A stretch of 64,000 bases of DNA from Blasia pusilla (taxonomy: Eukaryota; Marchantiophyta; Marchantiopsida; Blasiales): NCBI GenBank assembly GCA_050084515.1, contig CM114273.1, positions 17,546,001 through 17,610,000 of the forward strand. The letters run 5' to 3'. Under the pieces are notes generated by a model. The model saw only the letters and a list, made by a program, of their open reading frames with translations, searched no databases and had not been told where the DNA came from. Made by a program: the position numbers and the translations under genes. Within the stretch, counting starts at the first letter, position 1. Each line of letters begins with the position of its first letter. Below, piece after piece: positions 21,440 through 33,476 of this stretch.

Positions 21440-24400
21440 CCTCATTTGGTATGGTCACCATAAAGAGATATGGATCCCAATAGAAAGGGTTGACCATATT
21501 ATCCATGGTGAAGAAAGAAAGGAAAGGTGGGGCCCATACGGACAAGTCCTTCCATAGGACGGACATGGACACAGACTTTGTCCACATGCAACCTTGCATA
21601 TGGGCCTCATGATTACAGGAAGTCGGCTTGGACCTCCTTGCCCAAGGAAGTCTTTGACCCTAACACTCATCCCAAAGGTGGGAAGGGTAGTAGACCGGAA
21701 AGCTAGAGCAAACGCCTTGGGCTATCCCAAGGCCGTGGATGTCAATACCATGGTGACTTAGACAAGACGGCGGACAATTGTCACCCCAAAACTAAGTTCA
21801 CATTGTAGGGACTTTGTAGAGAGCTTGTTACGAGTAAATGTAAGCCCTTTCAATATCATGAAAGAGCATAGGAGGTGGATCCGTGTCCACATCCGCGAGA
21901 ACCCCATTCAGAAAGATGCATGGGGCAGGGATGCCATGCTAAAGGCCCAAAATATTTTGAATATTAAGTATTCAATGCGAAGATGAGAAGGGGGATATAA
22001 TGGAACAGATGATGCAACTGCAATTCAACATTGGGTACAAGCACATCCAAAGAATGTCATATACTATAGGGAGGCAATCTCCAAGTTGGACCAGCCATTT
22101 TGCCTTGTCCTTTCAACACATTGGATGCTCCAGAATCTCATAGAGCTAGGGAACGGCGGAGCCATATCCATGGATGCCACGCATGGCACCAAAACTTATG
22201 AGGTCTGTTATAGTGCAAGTTTTGCCTTCATTCTTGCTGAAATCTGCGTTTATTATACTATGAGCATTATGTACTGTGTGTTCAAATATTTGGTTATCAA
22301 GCGATTATCACAATTGCACGTATTAGTCTAGGATATGTATCCCTTATCATTTATTAGAACTACGAGAAGTATCCATTCCACCTCTTGGGAACTTACGTCA
22401 AAGTTTTGCCATGTTTTCAGCATGATCTTATTCTGAACCTAAGGTTTTTAATGTTCACAATATCAATTATTCACTCTGTTGGGATTTGATAAGTTCCAAA
22501 ACGGCCTGCCATTAGTATGGAAAATCCTACAGTGTCATCAGCATCAAGATCTGGTTGTGACCTTGTCCCAAATCTAGGATTGGGCCAATAGTAATATACA
22601 AGTCGATTGTAGGCAAGGATTGAGCGCAACTCAATGGAAGCCCTCTTGCTTCATTGTAGATGCTTCCAAAGAGGAGCAATCTGCCATCAAAGAAGTGTTT
22701 CCTGGTGTGCCTATAGACCTCTGCCTATGGCATGTTCGAAAGAATTGGTTGAAGAATTTGCATCAACGAGTGCGTTGTCCAATTACAAAGGCTGATATGA
22801 AGAGAGACTTAGGTGGTGTTATGTACTCACGTAAAGAGGGTATGTCATGACAAAGAATGTCTCTATATTTTAGCATGTTCCTCATGAGTATTTACTTATC
22901 TTGGCTTGATTGAGTAATTGAACTTTTTTCCCATGGATGCTTCTTTAAGATTCATGCGCAAGTGGGTTAGATCAAAACAACACTTTCTCAAGTACTACGC
23001 AAACTATTGGCATCCAAAAATTGTCACATGGCCAAAGGGATACCGTAGGCATGTGCGGTCCAACCAAGATACCAATGCTCTCATTGAAAGGTGGCACCAC
23101 ACTCTCAAGATGCTCCTGGTATCTAGCATGCCCACAAAGCCAACCAGAAAACTTATTTGGCTTGTGCAAATGCTCACCGGTGAGGTAAAAGATTTTTTCT
23201 GGTATATGGGCTTCTTGGAGCAAGAAGGCATGGTTAGAAACAAGGCCACACAAAAAGTAATGCTAATTGCAATTAGAATGGTGAGTGAGATACCTGATGA
23301 TCATGTCACCTTTGATCTGGTCAATGGGAGGAAATTTGCTTAGGTGAAGAGTTTATCGAACCCTGATCTTTGGCATGATGTGGTGGACTTCATTGATACA
23401 TATGCATGTGCCAATGAAGGATTCACTTGTAAGCATCAGGTTCGTCTTCTTACAACGCCAAAAAACCATGACATACTCTTTACTATGGTTAAGTGAATGT
23501 CAACTTATACATGTGCAACCAAGACGCTCATTTTAACAATGATTTTAGGTCTTGTAACCATTTAACACAATTTTTTTGAACACAGCTTAAATGTCTTCTT
23601 TTGTGTGGTGACATTGAAGTTCAGGTATTGTCATACTTGGGAACACGCTTTGGAAGCAAAGCTGGCAAGCTACACAACATGGTGCAAGAGCATGAAGAGC
23701 ATGAGAATATTACTCAGGGTCAGCATCCAGATATTGGAGAAGACTTCCTTTTTTCTTATCTTGCTGAATCCACTCCAATGTCCATATCACATGAAATCAC
23801 CGCCAAGGATGTTCAAGATATGATGGAGAAGTGCATACACGCTACCCATGGTGTTCCATTCTCAGATATGCTCCTTCGACACTTGTTTCAACTCCTGCAA
23901 AGAGATTTGGGTTTAGTTTTAAACTTGAAGGCCAAGGTAGAGACCAACACTCATTTTCCACGTAATGGTGATCAAATTGATGCACATTTTCCAGAGCCCT
24001 TTGTCTGATATAATGGTATTGACCGCCGCCTTCGGAGGTGCATGGATTAGTAAGAGCGCATGCATGAAAAACATAGGAATGCTCAGCAGGTCAGAAATCA
24101 GCCATCTAATGAACACCACTAGGTTGAGTCTTTCCAAAGAGTGAAGAAGGCCAAATTTCTCGATATGGACGAAGAGATCGATGCAGAGGCATGTTCCCAT
24201 TTAGACTTGGATTCTTTGGTGAGCCAAGTTCAAGATGATGGAATCCATCACTCCTTCAATGATTCTGAGTGGCCTTTGGTAAATGACATTACTCAGAGTA
24301 CTTATAGGAATGCCAAAATGACAAAGAGGACTAGAGTAGATGACATGTTAGATAGGCTCATGGAGCCAACTTGCATTAGAGAATCGGAATTGGCTAGGAC

Positions 24401-24485
24401 AAGTTTACACGCATGTAATGATGTGGATGTCACAATATTGGACTCTCAGAACAATACTCATCAGAGTGGCCAAATATTTATCTGA
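21440..24485 (+). pseudogene. Mutator-like (MULE) transposase, degraded, intron-containing
   Basis: Coding blocks in order. 21460-21960 holds a Cys/His-containing N-terminal part with several stops. 22010-22200 reads AIQHWVQAHPKNVIYYREAI and then ISMDATHGTK, with a candidate first Asp at 22173. 22480-22840 reads FDKFQNGLPLVWKIL, then SCFIVDASKEEQ (second Asp 22659) and DLCLWHVRKNW. 22936-23340 reads DTNALIERWHHTLK, with a candidate Glu at 23085. Weaker frames follow at 23601-24008 and 24141-24485. The Asp, Asp, Glu order and the C-x-W-H block fit plant MULE transposases, which cut and paste DNA. The gaps at about 22203-22475 and 22835-22930 look like introns. The C-terminal frame 24141-24485 is not recognised and may not belong. 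Confidence 0.7.
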
Positions 24486-26683
24486 AAATAGTAAACATGT
24501 TCTCACCTCTGACTTACACAATTGATGTTGAACATTACCGTGTTAATTGACTATTACGTAACTCTATAGAAAGTAATATTCCGGAATATATGAAATGTTG
24601 TGTTCAATTTTTTTCTCACTTGAACAATGCAAAGTTGGTGTTCCCAAAAAAATAATGCATTCAGTCCCAGTGAGGAAGTTGGCTCGAGAGATGGCTTGGT
24701 GTCACCTCGGGTGACGCGCTTCAGTTGTTACCATGTAAGAATGTTAATCTGTAGTCGTAGTTTAACCTGGTCGGTCGCATTCCACAAGACATGACCGCGT
24801 TGATCGTCCAACCAAAATCCGCGGTGTCATCCGGCACTATACATCTTTCCTCTACATTAGTCATGGCTAAGCGAGATAGTCACAACTAAAAACAAATGCT
24901 TCGGACGGTATTCTTTTCCTACCCCTGAGGTCTTCTCCTCTTCATAAAGTTTTAGCGGCTTTAACTCACAACCTCTAAGTTAGCTATAACTAAAGTTGTC
25001 CCTAATCACCAATTATGAAAAGATGCTTACAATTAATCCGCTCTGCCTGTCGATGGAATGGAATACGCTTATGGAATCACGTAGGTGGGTTGGTTTGCAC
25101 TCGTAGTAGAACGGAAACCGATCGGCCTAGAACACATTCAATCTAGTGTTCAAATCTTGAACACCTCGCAATGGGTGTTCAATACCGCCCGAAAGTGCTC
25201 CTTCAACCTTACCGTTAGGCTTTTCATATATTCATTCTTCTCAGTAAAGTGCATATTGTTCCTTCAGCCCGGCTATCGAAAACACCAAAGATGAGTGGAT
25301 TCCATGTGGCATTCATTAATGGAACACATAAACTCTAATGGGAAAGAAATGGAGACAAAAAGAAGGCCTTCATTCACCATGGGATTTTAATCCCATTAGA
25401 TGAAATCTCACAAAAATGATTTCATTATAGGAAAATACAAAGTACATGTCACATTTTTGCCTATTTTTTGTCTCTGAATTGCACTGGTTGCTGCCAATGT
25501 ACATCGTGCACTACAGTGGAGTGTGCATGTTTCTCATCAGTGCCACTAGCGCCTCCGAGTATGCACCTAAAAAATGACAACTCGTAGAACGTCAGCTTAT
25601 ATATGTAAAGCAAAGGCCCATTACCTAAGAACAGAATATAGACAAGAACAAGCCTCACCTGTTGTAAAGTTGTAGGCATGTAAAGCGGGTTGGAATGAGC
25701 CAAGCATACCTTCGCTGCCAAAATCCCTGCTCAACAGTACCATCACAAACATGTGAAGGCAACAGTGTCTCTCTAAATAGAAATCTTTTCAAAGATTATT
25801 CCAAAGTTCACATTTTCCAGAGTGCAACATGCCAACCACATATCAATCTGAAAACATAGATGGAAAGATTACATGGATGATTTAAAATGGATATGTGTTT
25901 ATTGTCTGAGCTATATCTTACTAGAAAGCAAGACTCAAGAACATATGGGAACTGGTGTTTAGGAGGCTAGTCACTTGAACACATGAAACAAGGTGTTTTA
26001 TGTAATGTATGCCAGGCCCCACACACATCTAGCCGGCAGGAAATTGCGTATATTCATAGGAAGAAGGAATACACAAGAAGATCTTGTGCATGAAATCCGA
26101 AGGTAAGTGATGGAAAACTTTCATTTCACTTCATAGGAAGTAGGATGTGTCCAAAATTTGAGTACAATAACACACAATGGTCCTCTCCTTATATCAGGTA
26201 CAGTAGGGAATTTCACTTTCAGAGTCGAAGATCCTTGCCTAAAAAAAATCTGGAAACAAGTCCAATGGCGATATCTACAGCCTAAACGGTTTCCTACAAA
26301 ATGTCAAGTCCTCGGAAAACAACGGTTTCCTCCACTTATGAAAATGTCAGCTACATAAAAAGTCCGACTAGTACAAAAACCTTGCTACAAGGAAAAAACA
26401 TTGCCAATGGTTTGCAGGGCGTGGCAGAAAATTGTGGTCCTCAAGGCAACTCTCCACCTTTGACTGACAACCATGTACAAGTAATCCATGCTTCCAAGGG
26501 CAATCCATAGACTTACCTGAATGGAAGTTGAAACGAAAAGGCATGTAAAACATACCTGGTTACTCTCATCCCCTTCAGGCACTATATTCTGAAGGTCCTG
26601 GTCTAAGGTGCCACGTACCATAATATCGACCTGATGCGTAGAAAATCATGTAGATGTGTCACTCACCATCCTAATACCTTACT
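24486..26683. other. No recognisable gene
   Basis: Short frames on both strands without recognisable domains. Confidence 0.4.
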
Positions 26684-27091
26684 TCATTGGTGTAAAACAA
26701 TGCTATATTGATTAACCAATATGTGACTTACCTGTCTTGTCACCTCAGACAACAAGGATTGACTCATCTCCCCTACCATGAGCCTCCTGCGCTTCATCCC
26801 TTCCCGGGTCTTGGGATGTAAATTGAGATCTGGTTCCTCTGCTTGCAAAATGACATTGTCACTCGAACAGTGAGATTCACTGACATGAATCTCACATGAT
26901 CCTGCATCATCATGGACCAGGCTAAGACAAACATCAGGATGAGATCCATATTGAGGGTTAAGCCGTGCAGATCTTCTCATCATTGAGGAGGAAGTTAGTT
27001 TTCTCTCGAGTGCTCTCCTCCGTTTGTGTTGTAATGCAGAAAGTCTCCAGTGCTTATCAGCAATGGTATAATTGGGTCGAACAGGGTGCAC
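26684..27091 (-). CDS. Hypothetical basic protein or exon, 135 aa
   Basis: An open minus-strand frame with a basic N-terminal half (HKRRRALERKL, MRRSARLN) and an acidic middle. The middle contains DLNLHP, which fits the plant EAR repressor pattern DLNxxP, followed by MKRRRLMVGEM, which could be a nuclear localisation patch. A CT microsatellite lies just upstream. No DNA-binding domain is visible, so this may be one exon of a regulator, a transposon piece, or chance. Confidence 0.3.
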   Translation of the reverse strand: MHPVRPNYTIADKHWRLSALQHKRRRALERKLTSSSMMRRSARLNPQYGSHPDVCLSLVHDDAGSCEIHVSESHCSSDNVILQAEEPDLNLHPKTREGMKRRRLMVGEMSQSLLSEVTRQVSHILVNQYSIVLHQ

Positions 27092-27161
27092 TTTAGCTTC
27101 AGCCCTGGTGGGTTGAAGCTCATCCGGAGCCCTTTTTGGCTCTATGTGTTCCTGAACCTCC

Positions 27162-27164
<3 letters not shown>

Positions 27165-27202
<38 letters not shown>
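27165..27202 (+). repeat. (CT)19 microsatellite
   Basis: Uninterrupted CT dinucleotide run of 19 units. Confidence 0.97.
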
Positions 27203-27203
<1 letters not shown>

Positions 27204-29263
27204 GAAAGTGCTTGGCTCTTTGGACCCTACTGGCCTGCTACTATCCACATCTCTTACCCCCTTGGCCACTGGTTCTTGGTGTGGGACATCATCTCCATCA
27301 GAATCACTGTTGTCAATAATCTAGACATCTAAACCCCCTTGCACATAGAAAATATTTTCGATGCCAAACTTGACCAACACTTTTCCTATGTACCGATCAA
27401 TGTGCCAAACTCGTGATGTACAATGACATAGAATCCAATGGCCTGTAGAATGCAGAAGAACACCATATCCGCACCACATCACCCGCCGTACTGCAACCAA
27501 CACCACCCACATAAATGCGAGCAACTTTCTCTCTCATTTGGGCAAGTATTATGGGCTTTGATTTTTCTTTCCATGTTTTGTAATTATGTGTGAACCGTGG
27601 GAGGTAATACTCCTCACTACTATAATAAGCATGCCTCTGTGATCAACGCATGAGATCTAAAACCACTAGAGCATGCTCTATCTACTATTGTCTAGTATCT
27701 ATCTCGGCATCCCGACGAAAAGGTTAATTTTTTATCCATCACCCAGAGGACGCTCAAGTGATGGAATGCTGCAAGGCATCTCCTATAGGTATGTCGATTC
27801 CCTCTTTTGAGAAGGATGGTCGAAGGGAGAAGCCTCTTCCTGGAATCAATCCATCCCTTCACCGTTGTAGCAAGGCAAACTAGGGCACCCTCTAGTTCAG
27901 CAAATTTACCTCTCATTGTTGCACATGGTACAACAACACATCAAACGCAACAACTCAATTCTCAATATGAACAACTTGAAGAAAGCATCCCTATGTAGGA
28001 GACTATTGTGAGTGTTGCAGTAGCTCTCCCATTTGCCAATGAGCGTGTATGAGGCATGTATTTTCCTTGACAAGTCCAAAGGCCACACTCGGAGAGATTA
28101 GAAACACCGTCCTTTGCATCAACAAAGTTTTCATCATCATGAGTCTGGTCAATAAGGTATATGCTCTTTGGTGTGATCCCAAGCACCCAAGGAGAATTGT
28201 CCTCTTTTCCCTTTTGCTCCATGCTGGACACTCTCTTCTTTAATCGAATGGTACATACAATTTTTGATACCATATTTTGCTGCGATGATTCCATCATACT
28301 CTTGATGTCTTGGATCCGTGTTACCTCCATGTTCCCGCCCATATTTCCCACGACAAGAAATTCCGTCATGCCCTTCTTCTAGAAGTAGCAATCTAACCAA
28401 ACGTAATTTCCAACCTTACGAGATTTAGGTGAAACTGCTACGTTATAACTTGCCAACCTTATTGCCTGCTCTAAACACATGTAGGTTTCCGTTGGAAACC
28501 CTAGGATTATCCAATCTTCCAAATAATTTTTGGAAGAAAGGTGTGAATGCTTGCAAACTATATCAGCTAGGAAAAAATCTTGTGAAGTTTTTATTCATAA
28601 ATCAGAAGTGAGCACAACCCGCCTGTGTCTAGAAACTTAGGCTCGCTGGTAATTTTGATGCGATAGACCCTAAACATTTATCCATTTCACCCTAAACCCT
28701 AATCCCAAAACCCTACCTAATCCCCACCGGAAAAGGAAGAGATTGCAGAAAAACTCCAAGCACCTACTACTCAAGCCGCAAGAGGAACCTCCAAAGCTCT
28801 ACTTCTATTGTGAAAGGCCAAAAATTCCTACACAATATATACACATGACGTGAGCAGTAAGATGGACCAAAGGATTCACCAAGTCATTCAAACATATGGC
28901 AATTGCAAATAGCACAAAATGAAGGTAGTTCAATGCAATTCACTTAGCGTCGTCGTGTTCAGAGAAATGATCGTGCACTTGATATTCTGCAACGTGTGGA
29001 TGAAACCTGAAGACAATCTGCAGCCTTTGATTGCGTGATCATAAATATAGGGCCACTTTGGACTGAAATCAGGATGAAACGTAGGGCCATTGCACGGACT
29101 GAAATCGGGAAGACGCACACACATGCAAGTACAAACCAAACAAATATGAATAAACGAAGCACATAAGGCACGAGATGTCTCTGAGCGAAAGGAGATGAGC
29201 TACTGAAATTGGGCCAATTAATATTGCCAAAGCTAGAGCCAAAACCAAACACGCTCCACGAGC
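27203..29263. other. No recognisable gene
   Basis: A 135-codon minus frame at 27962-28369 (start MTEFLVVGNMGGNMEVTR) is open but has no recognisable domain. The rest holds short frames. Confidence 0.35.
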
Positions 29264-29800
29264 CTTACCATTCCAAAATCCGCAAGAGCAGGAATCACAA
29301 AACGAGCTACCAAATCCAAGATGCAAAGCAGTTGGGTAGCCTTGCGATTCAAGAATCGCAAGCAAAGACGACAGATCGCAAGGAGTGGGAAACGTAAGAA
29401 GCAGGAATTACACGGAGGACTAATTGCAAGCAACGAACGGGTTGACAACATCAACAAAAGTAGCCTAAAAAACGCTTGGGTTGTAACTCGGTTTAGGAAG
29501 TGCAAGAAGGGATGAATAGGCAATATGGTAAGGAGTAACCTGCAGCGACAGAGCCACATTGGCAGAAAACTAAGGAAAACAGTAGGGACAGAAGGGTCGG
29601 AAGGAGTCGGAATCAGCCAATTTTGGCAGAGCCGATCGCAAGGAGAAGGAATCACAAAACTAGCTACCAAATCTACGATAGCCAATCTCGGCAGAGGCGA
29701 AATGCAAAGCGGTCGGTCAGCCTTGTGATTCCAGAACTGCAAGCAGAGACGGCAGGGTCGGAAGGAGTCACAAACGCAAGAAGCAGAAATCTCCTTCGGA
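29264..29800 (+). repeat. Diverged direct duplication, about 135-155 bp per copy
   Basis: Copy A (about 29288-29420) and copy B (about 29646-29795) share GGAATCACAAAACNAGCTACC, then GCAAAGC(A/G)GT, and end with a CGCAAGAAGCAG-like block. Copy B holds about 25 extra bases. The motif GCAAGCTTGAAAGA also recurs at about 29807 and 29911. The long minus-strand frame 29233-29958 is low-complexity and overlaps the duplication, so it is not called as a gene. Confidence 0.6.
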
Positions 29801-30129
29801 AATCGCAAGCTTGAAAGACCTTCAACGTGCTTGAACCGGCTAACACTAGGGCAAACCACTAAGGAACTAAGAAAATAGCAAAGAGGGCAGATCGCAAGGA
29901 GTCGAAAATTGCAAGCTTGAAAGAACTTTGATGCATTGGAACTCCCTAAGAGTAACATTGCTCAAACACCCAACAAGAGCGAAGTCCCAACACACAGCCG
30001 AAAAACAACGAAACAGCAAAGTGCAAAAGCAAGAGTGGGGCGGGAGCGGAAGCTTGCGCGATGCGTCCTCCCTTCCATATGAGAGAGTGAGCCACCCTTT
30101 GCACCAAATTTACGAGCAAGGGCACCGTG

Positions 30130-30420
30130 TAGAAATCCATCTGTCTCCGTCCATAACCCTATATCCGTTTGTCCCTCTCCTTTCAGGCACAGACGGGGAA
30201 AGGGGATGGATAAAACGAGATGGACGGACGGCACTCAAGCGTCGCATGGCAGTCACACCAACGTCGGACGGACGGCGGTGAGAAGGGTAGTCCCTCTCTG
30301 TTTAGGCATCTCCATTCATCCATCTCCGTTCGTAACCCTGACATACCTTCTTCCGCTTCCGTTCGTAACCCGAAATCGTCCATCCGTCCTCATCGAAGGC
30401 GTGTCTCTCCCTCCTCCAAG
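30130..30420 (-). repeat. Dispersed repeat, inverted partial copy
   Basis: The reverse complement matches about 20290-20530, with shared blocks such as CGTTCGTAACCCGAAATCGTC and GACGGATGGC-like sequence. The match ends near 30420. Confidence 0.75.
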
Positions 30421-30844
30421 ATGTTACGTCTTTTACAATTGATCGGTGAGATCTAGTAGAGGAGCCTTCATGAGTATTGGAGGACAGGCTCACTAGGTTG
30501 AGGATGACCTGCTGAGGCCCCGGAAAACCTGAGAGAGCAGGTTTTCTCTTCTTTTCGGTTCATTTGGAGCCATATTGAGGAACTTACTATTTTAGGTAAG
30601 TATCGTTCTGAGTATATAATCAACTTTCTATTTATATTAAGTGGCGCTTGACCTCCTACATCAGGTCAAGAGCCAAGGAGGTGACTTGGGAGCATAGGCT
30701 ACCATGGAGAGAGCTTGGAAGAGGGGAGGGATATACCTCAAAAAGAGAGAGCTTTAGAGCTTATTCTCTCTTTGATGAACCTCTTGGCATGAGGCGGCGA
30801 AGCCATGGTCTTGCTTGCCTTGTGTGTGTAATCCAAGCCTCTCA

Positions 30845-31321
30845 TTAGGAGATTGGGTTTGGTTTAGTAAGGAATTGAACTGATCTTGGTTTGGTAAGGA
30901 ATTGAACTGATCTTGTTCCATCCTGACTTCTAATACGGGCATAATGAGACCCATCATCCATGACTTTGGTCTCCATTCTAGATGCTGTGATGTAAGGTTT
31001 CCCAAGAATCACAGGATAAGCACCTCCATTCTGAACAAAGAAATTTTGTTGAATTAACACATCTCTGATACGGGTTTTGATGGATGGACAAGCACCGTAG
31101 ACTTCACCTTTTTGGTTGTTAGCCGCTTGTAGTACCCATCCATGCCCTGTATCAATTGGCCACATCCCTTTATCGTATATACTTCGCGACATGATGTTGA
31201 TCTCCGAACCATGATCAATTTTTAATCGACTCTTGGAGAGAGCCGAGTCGAACTCTAGCCTCCGTCGTTGCACGCGCCCAATATGACCGAGAATAGTGTC
31301 CACCATTGTATCTTTCTTCAC
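30845..31321 (-). CDS. Retropepsin-like aspartic protease domain of a retroelement
   Basis: The 158-codon minus frame contains IDHGSEINIMSRSIY, in the position of the retropepsin D-T/S-G motif; the middle residue is His (codons at 31208-31216). It then reads WPIDTGHGW, and YPVILGKPYI in the position of the second conserved hydrophobic-Gly block. Retroelement proteases of this build process Gag-Pol. The frame overlaps the end of the gag-like frame upstream by 107 bp in a different phase, either through a frameshift site or an indel. Its 3' end carries a tandem nine-residue repeat (RSVQFLTKP twice). No reverse transcriptase follows. Confidence 0.6.
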   Translation of the reverse strand: MKKDTMVDTILGHIGRVQRRRLEFDSALSKSRLKIDHGSEINIMSRSIYDKGMWPIDTGHGWVLQAANNQKGEVYGACPSIKTRIRDVLIQQNFFVQNGGAYPVILGKPYITASRMETKVMDDGSHYARIRSQDGTRSVQFLTKPRSVQFLTKPNPIS

Positions 31322-32954
31322 CTTGTTCTGTCAAGGCTTCTCCTACTCTCGCCTCTTCTCCTTGTAAGTCAAGGTTTTGTCCAAAAACTTGGCAAAGCTC
31401 TTCATCTTCTTCTTCTGTGATGTCAGTATCCAATGCCCTCACCATCACAATATCTGCAGTCATCTGCCTTTTCCTTTTGATCACATCTATGATCAACTCA
31501 TGAAAGTCACGTTTGGCTATGCCCAAGACTTCCCTCAAAGAAAACTCTATTTTGGCATCCAAAATCCTCTCCTCAAGAATCTCCTTTAAATTCGTGCTTG
31601 TCTCTATATCAGACTGCAACTTGTATGTAGGAGTCTTACCCTTGGTCTTCTGGGAAGACCTCAATTCTTTCTCCTTCATTCCACCTTCTTTCATTTGAGA
31701 ATCCATCATAGATTCAGATGTAGAAGGCCCTTCTTCTCTTGATGGTTGCGCCTCAGGTTGCCCTTTCCTTCTTACGGTCCTTGCTCTTCTTGCAGCTTCC
31801 TCGAGATCAGCACCATCATTGTCGCATCTCCTCGTCTCCTCCACACTAGCATCTTGCCAACTCACATGTTTCTCTTGTGCTAGGTATGCTTTAACACACC
31901 CAGCTTCCACTGGATCATCCCATCCAGTTAGATGATGGATAGTCTCTGCCCCTCGAATCATCACTTCTCGAGGAAATTGTAATGATTCACTTTTAGCTAC
32001 AGATACAATAGGCGCTTCTATTTTTACTGCAAAGGTATCATAATCTAATGCCGTAGTGGCAACTCCTACTTGACTTCTCACTAAGCCTTTCATTCCTCCT
32101 CTACCAAAGTTGGTATTCAACGGCATACCATTCTGCGTTGAATGAATCTTCCCATCTTTGAAGTTTACTATTCCATTCCTAAGAGCTTCTGAAAACTCCT
32201 CACATTCTCGACGTTGATGCTCAACACTATCACACCATATACATCTTCTCACAAAGTTCCTACTTGTCGAAGGAGCACCAACACTAGGATTCCTATCAAG
32301 TTTAAGCTCTTCAATTTCTACTCTCAATTCTCTCAAACCTTTCACCAACTCATCTATAGCAGAATCTTCAAGTTTTGTTGAAACAGGCTTAGGCAATGGA
32401 TTTGAAATTAATACCTCCGACTTGAATAGTGCGGTTCTACCTCTACTTTGATTTTGCTTTGTAAGGATAGCAACAGGTTCTTCCACTTTCTTCCAATTAG
32501 TGCTGACACCTCCTTCTTCGGTCTTGTCCGCCAACATTATGAAAAGCTTGTCCTCCAAATTCTCGTCAGCCGCCTCAAGGAATAACTCAGTTTTCCTCAA
32601 GTCTAGAGTTGCTCTTTCGGAAGAAGAAAGTTGAAAAAACCGCTTCTCAAACTCACGCAATAATTCATTTGAAGTCATTCCCTTCCCTGAACGTTGTTCT
32701 ATCCATTCTAAAAAACTTCTCTTAGTCACCAGATCCACATCATCATCGAAGAATTCTCCTTTCAGCAACTGCTCATACTCCTCCCATGAGGTCGGATTTT
32801 CTGCTCTCAACTTCTTCACTTGACTACGAATCTCTGGTATTACATCTAACTCAAAAATTGACACCATATCACCTTCGGGTACACGATTTACTTCCATCTC
32901 ATAGACGTACTCTCGAACATACTTGGTGATGTTCCTCCCATCAAATCTCCCCAA
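31215..32954 (-). CDS. Gag-like protein of an LTR retroelement, 579 aa, intact frame
   Basis: The longest clean frame outside the nested element. The N-terminal 200 residues are helical and charged, as in retrotransposon capsid regions (GRFDGRNITKYVREYVYEM, TSWEEYEQLLKGEFFDDD). A knuckle-like C-x2-C-x3-H-x4-C (CIWCDSVEHQRREC) lies near residue 240. The C-terminal half is rich in charged and Ser residues. The frame stays open upstream of the ATG to about 33040, so the true start may lie there. A protease-like frame follows, but neither reverse transcriptase, integrase nor LTRs were found nearby. It could be a non-autonomous gag element or a retained host-used copy. Function is inferred. Confidence 0.6.
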   Translation of the reverse strand: MGRFDGRNITKYVREYVYEMEVNRVPEGDMVSIFELDVIPEIRSQVKKLRAENPTSWEEYEQLLKGEFFDDDVDLVTKRSFLEWIEQRSGKGMTSNELLREFEKRFFQLSSSERATLDLRKTELFLEAADENLEDKLFIMLADKTEEGGVSTNWKKVEEPVAILTKQNQSRGRTALFKSEVLISNPLPKPVSTKLEDSAIDELVKGLRELRVEIEELKLDRNPSVGAPSTSRNFVRRCIWCDSVEHQRRECEEFSEALRNGIVNFKDGKIHSTQNGMPLNTNFGRGGMKGLVRSQVGVATTALDYDTFAVKIEAPIVSVAKSESLQFPREVMIRGAETIHHLTGWDDPVEAGCVKAYLAQEKHVSWQDASVEETRRCDNDGADLEEAARRARTVRRKGQPEAQPSREEGPSTSESMMDSQMKEGGMKEKELRSSQKTKGKTPTYKLQSDIETSTNLKEILEERILDAKIEFSLREVLGIAKRDFHELIIDVIKRKRQMTADIVMVRALDTDITEEEDEELCQVFGQNLDLQGEEARVGEALTEQGEERYNGGHYSRSYWARATTEARVRLGSLQESIKN

Positions 32955-33476
32955 CTTCTTTACAATTGCTTGAAAAGCCCTTGTTGATTTTGCTCTCCTA
33001 TGTGAAATCCTCCTTGTTGGCTCAACAATGTTGTCAAAGTTCAGAGAAGATCCTCAGCTCCCTCAGTTCCCATTCATGACATACTACCAAAAGTAGTCAT
33101 CTTGATAAGACTCCAACTTGCAAACACAATCTACCGCCTCAAAGAGCTCTCAGTGGAAGCACCATTTGGTCGATGCAAGATGAATTCTCTCAGAAGATCT
33201 CATTTTTCAATATAAAATTATTATGTATACTCTCCATTCTCTCACGACAGGTATCACAAACGGAAGTGCCGAGACGATCACTTCTTCGTAACATCGGACC
33301 CCGAAATTCCTTACTATAAAATCCCTATAAACTATTTTACGCTTGTATACGAGGAAGATAGCACAACTAGTATTAAACCCTACTTGAGCAGGCCTATTGA
33401 CGTCCATGGATTGCTATATAAGGACATACAAAGTACAATCCCATGTCTTTCCATATGTGACGATAGGAAGGATCAC

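Noticed and set aside
29233-29958. 241-codon minus-strand frame
   Set aside because: Low-complexity Leu/Cys/Phe-rich product over a duplicated region; no domain and no codon signal.
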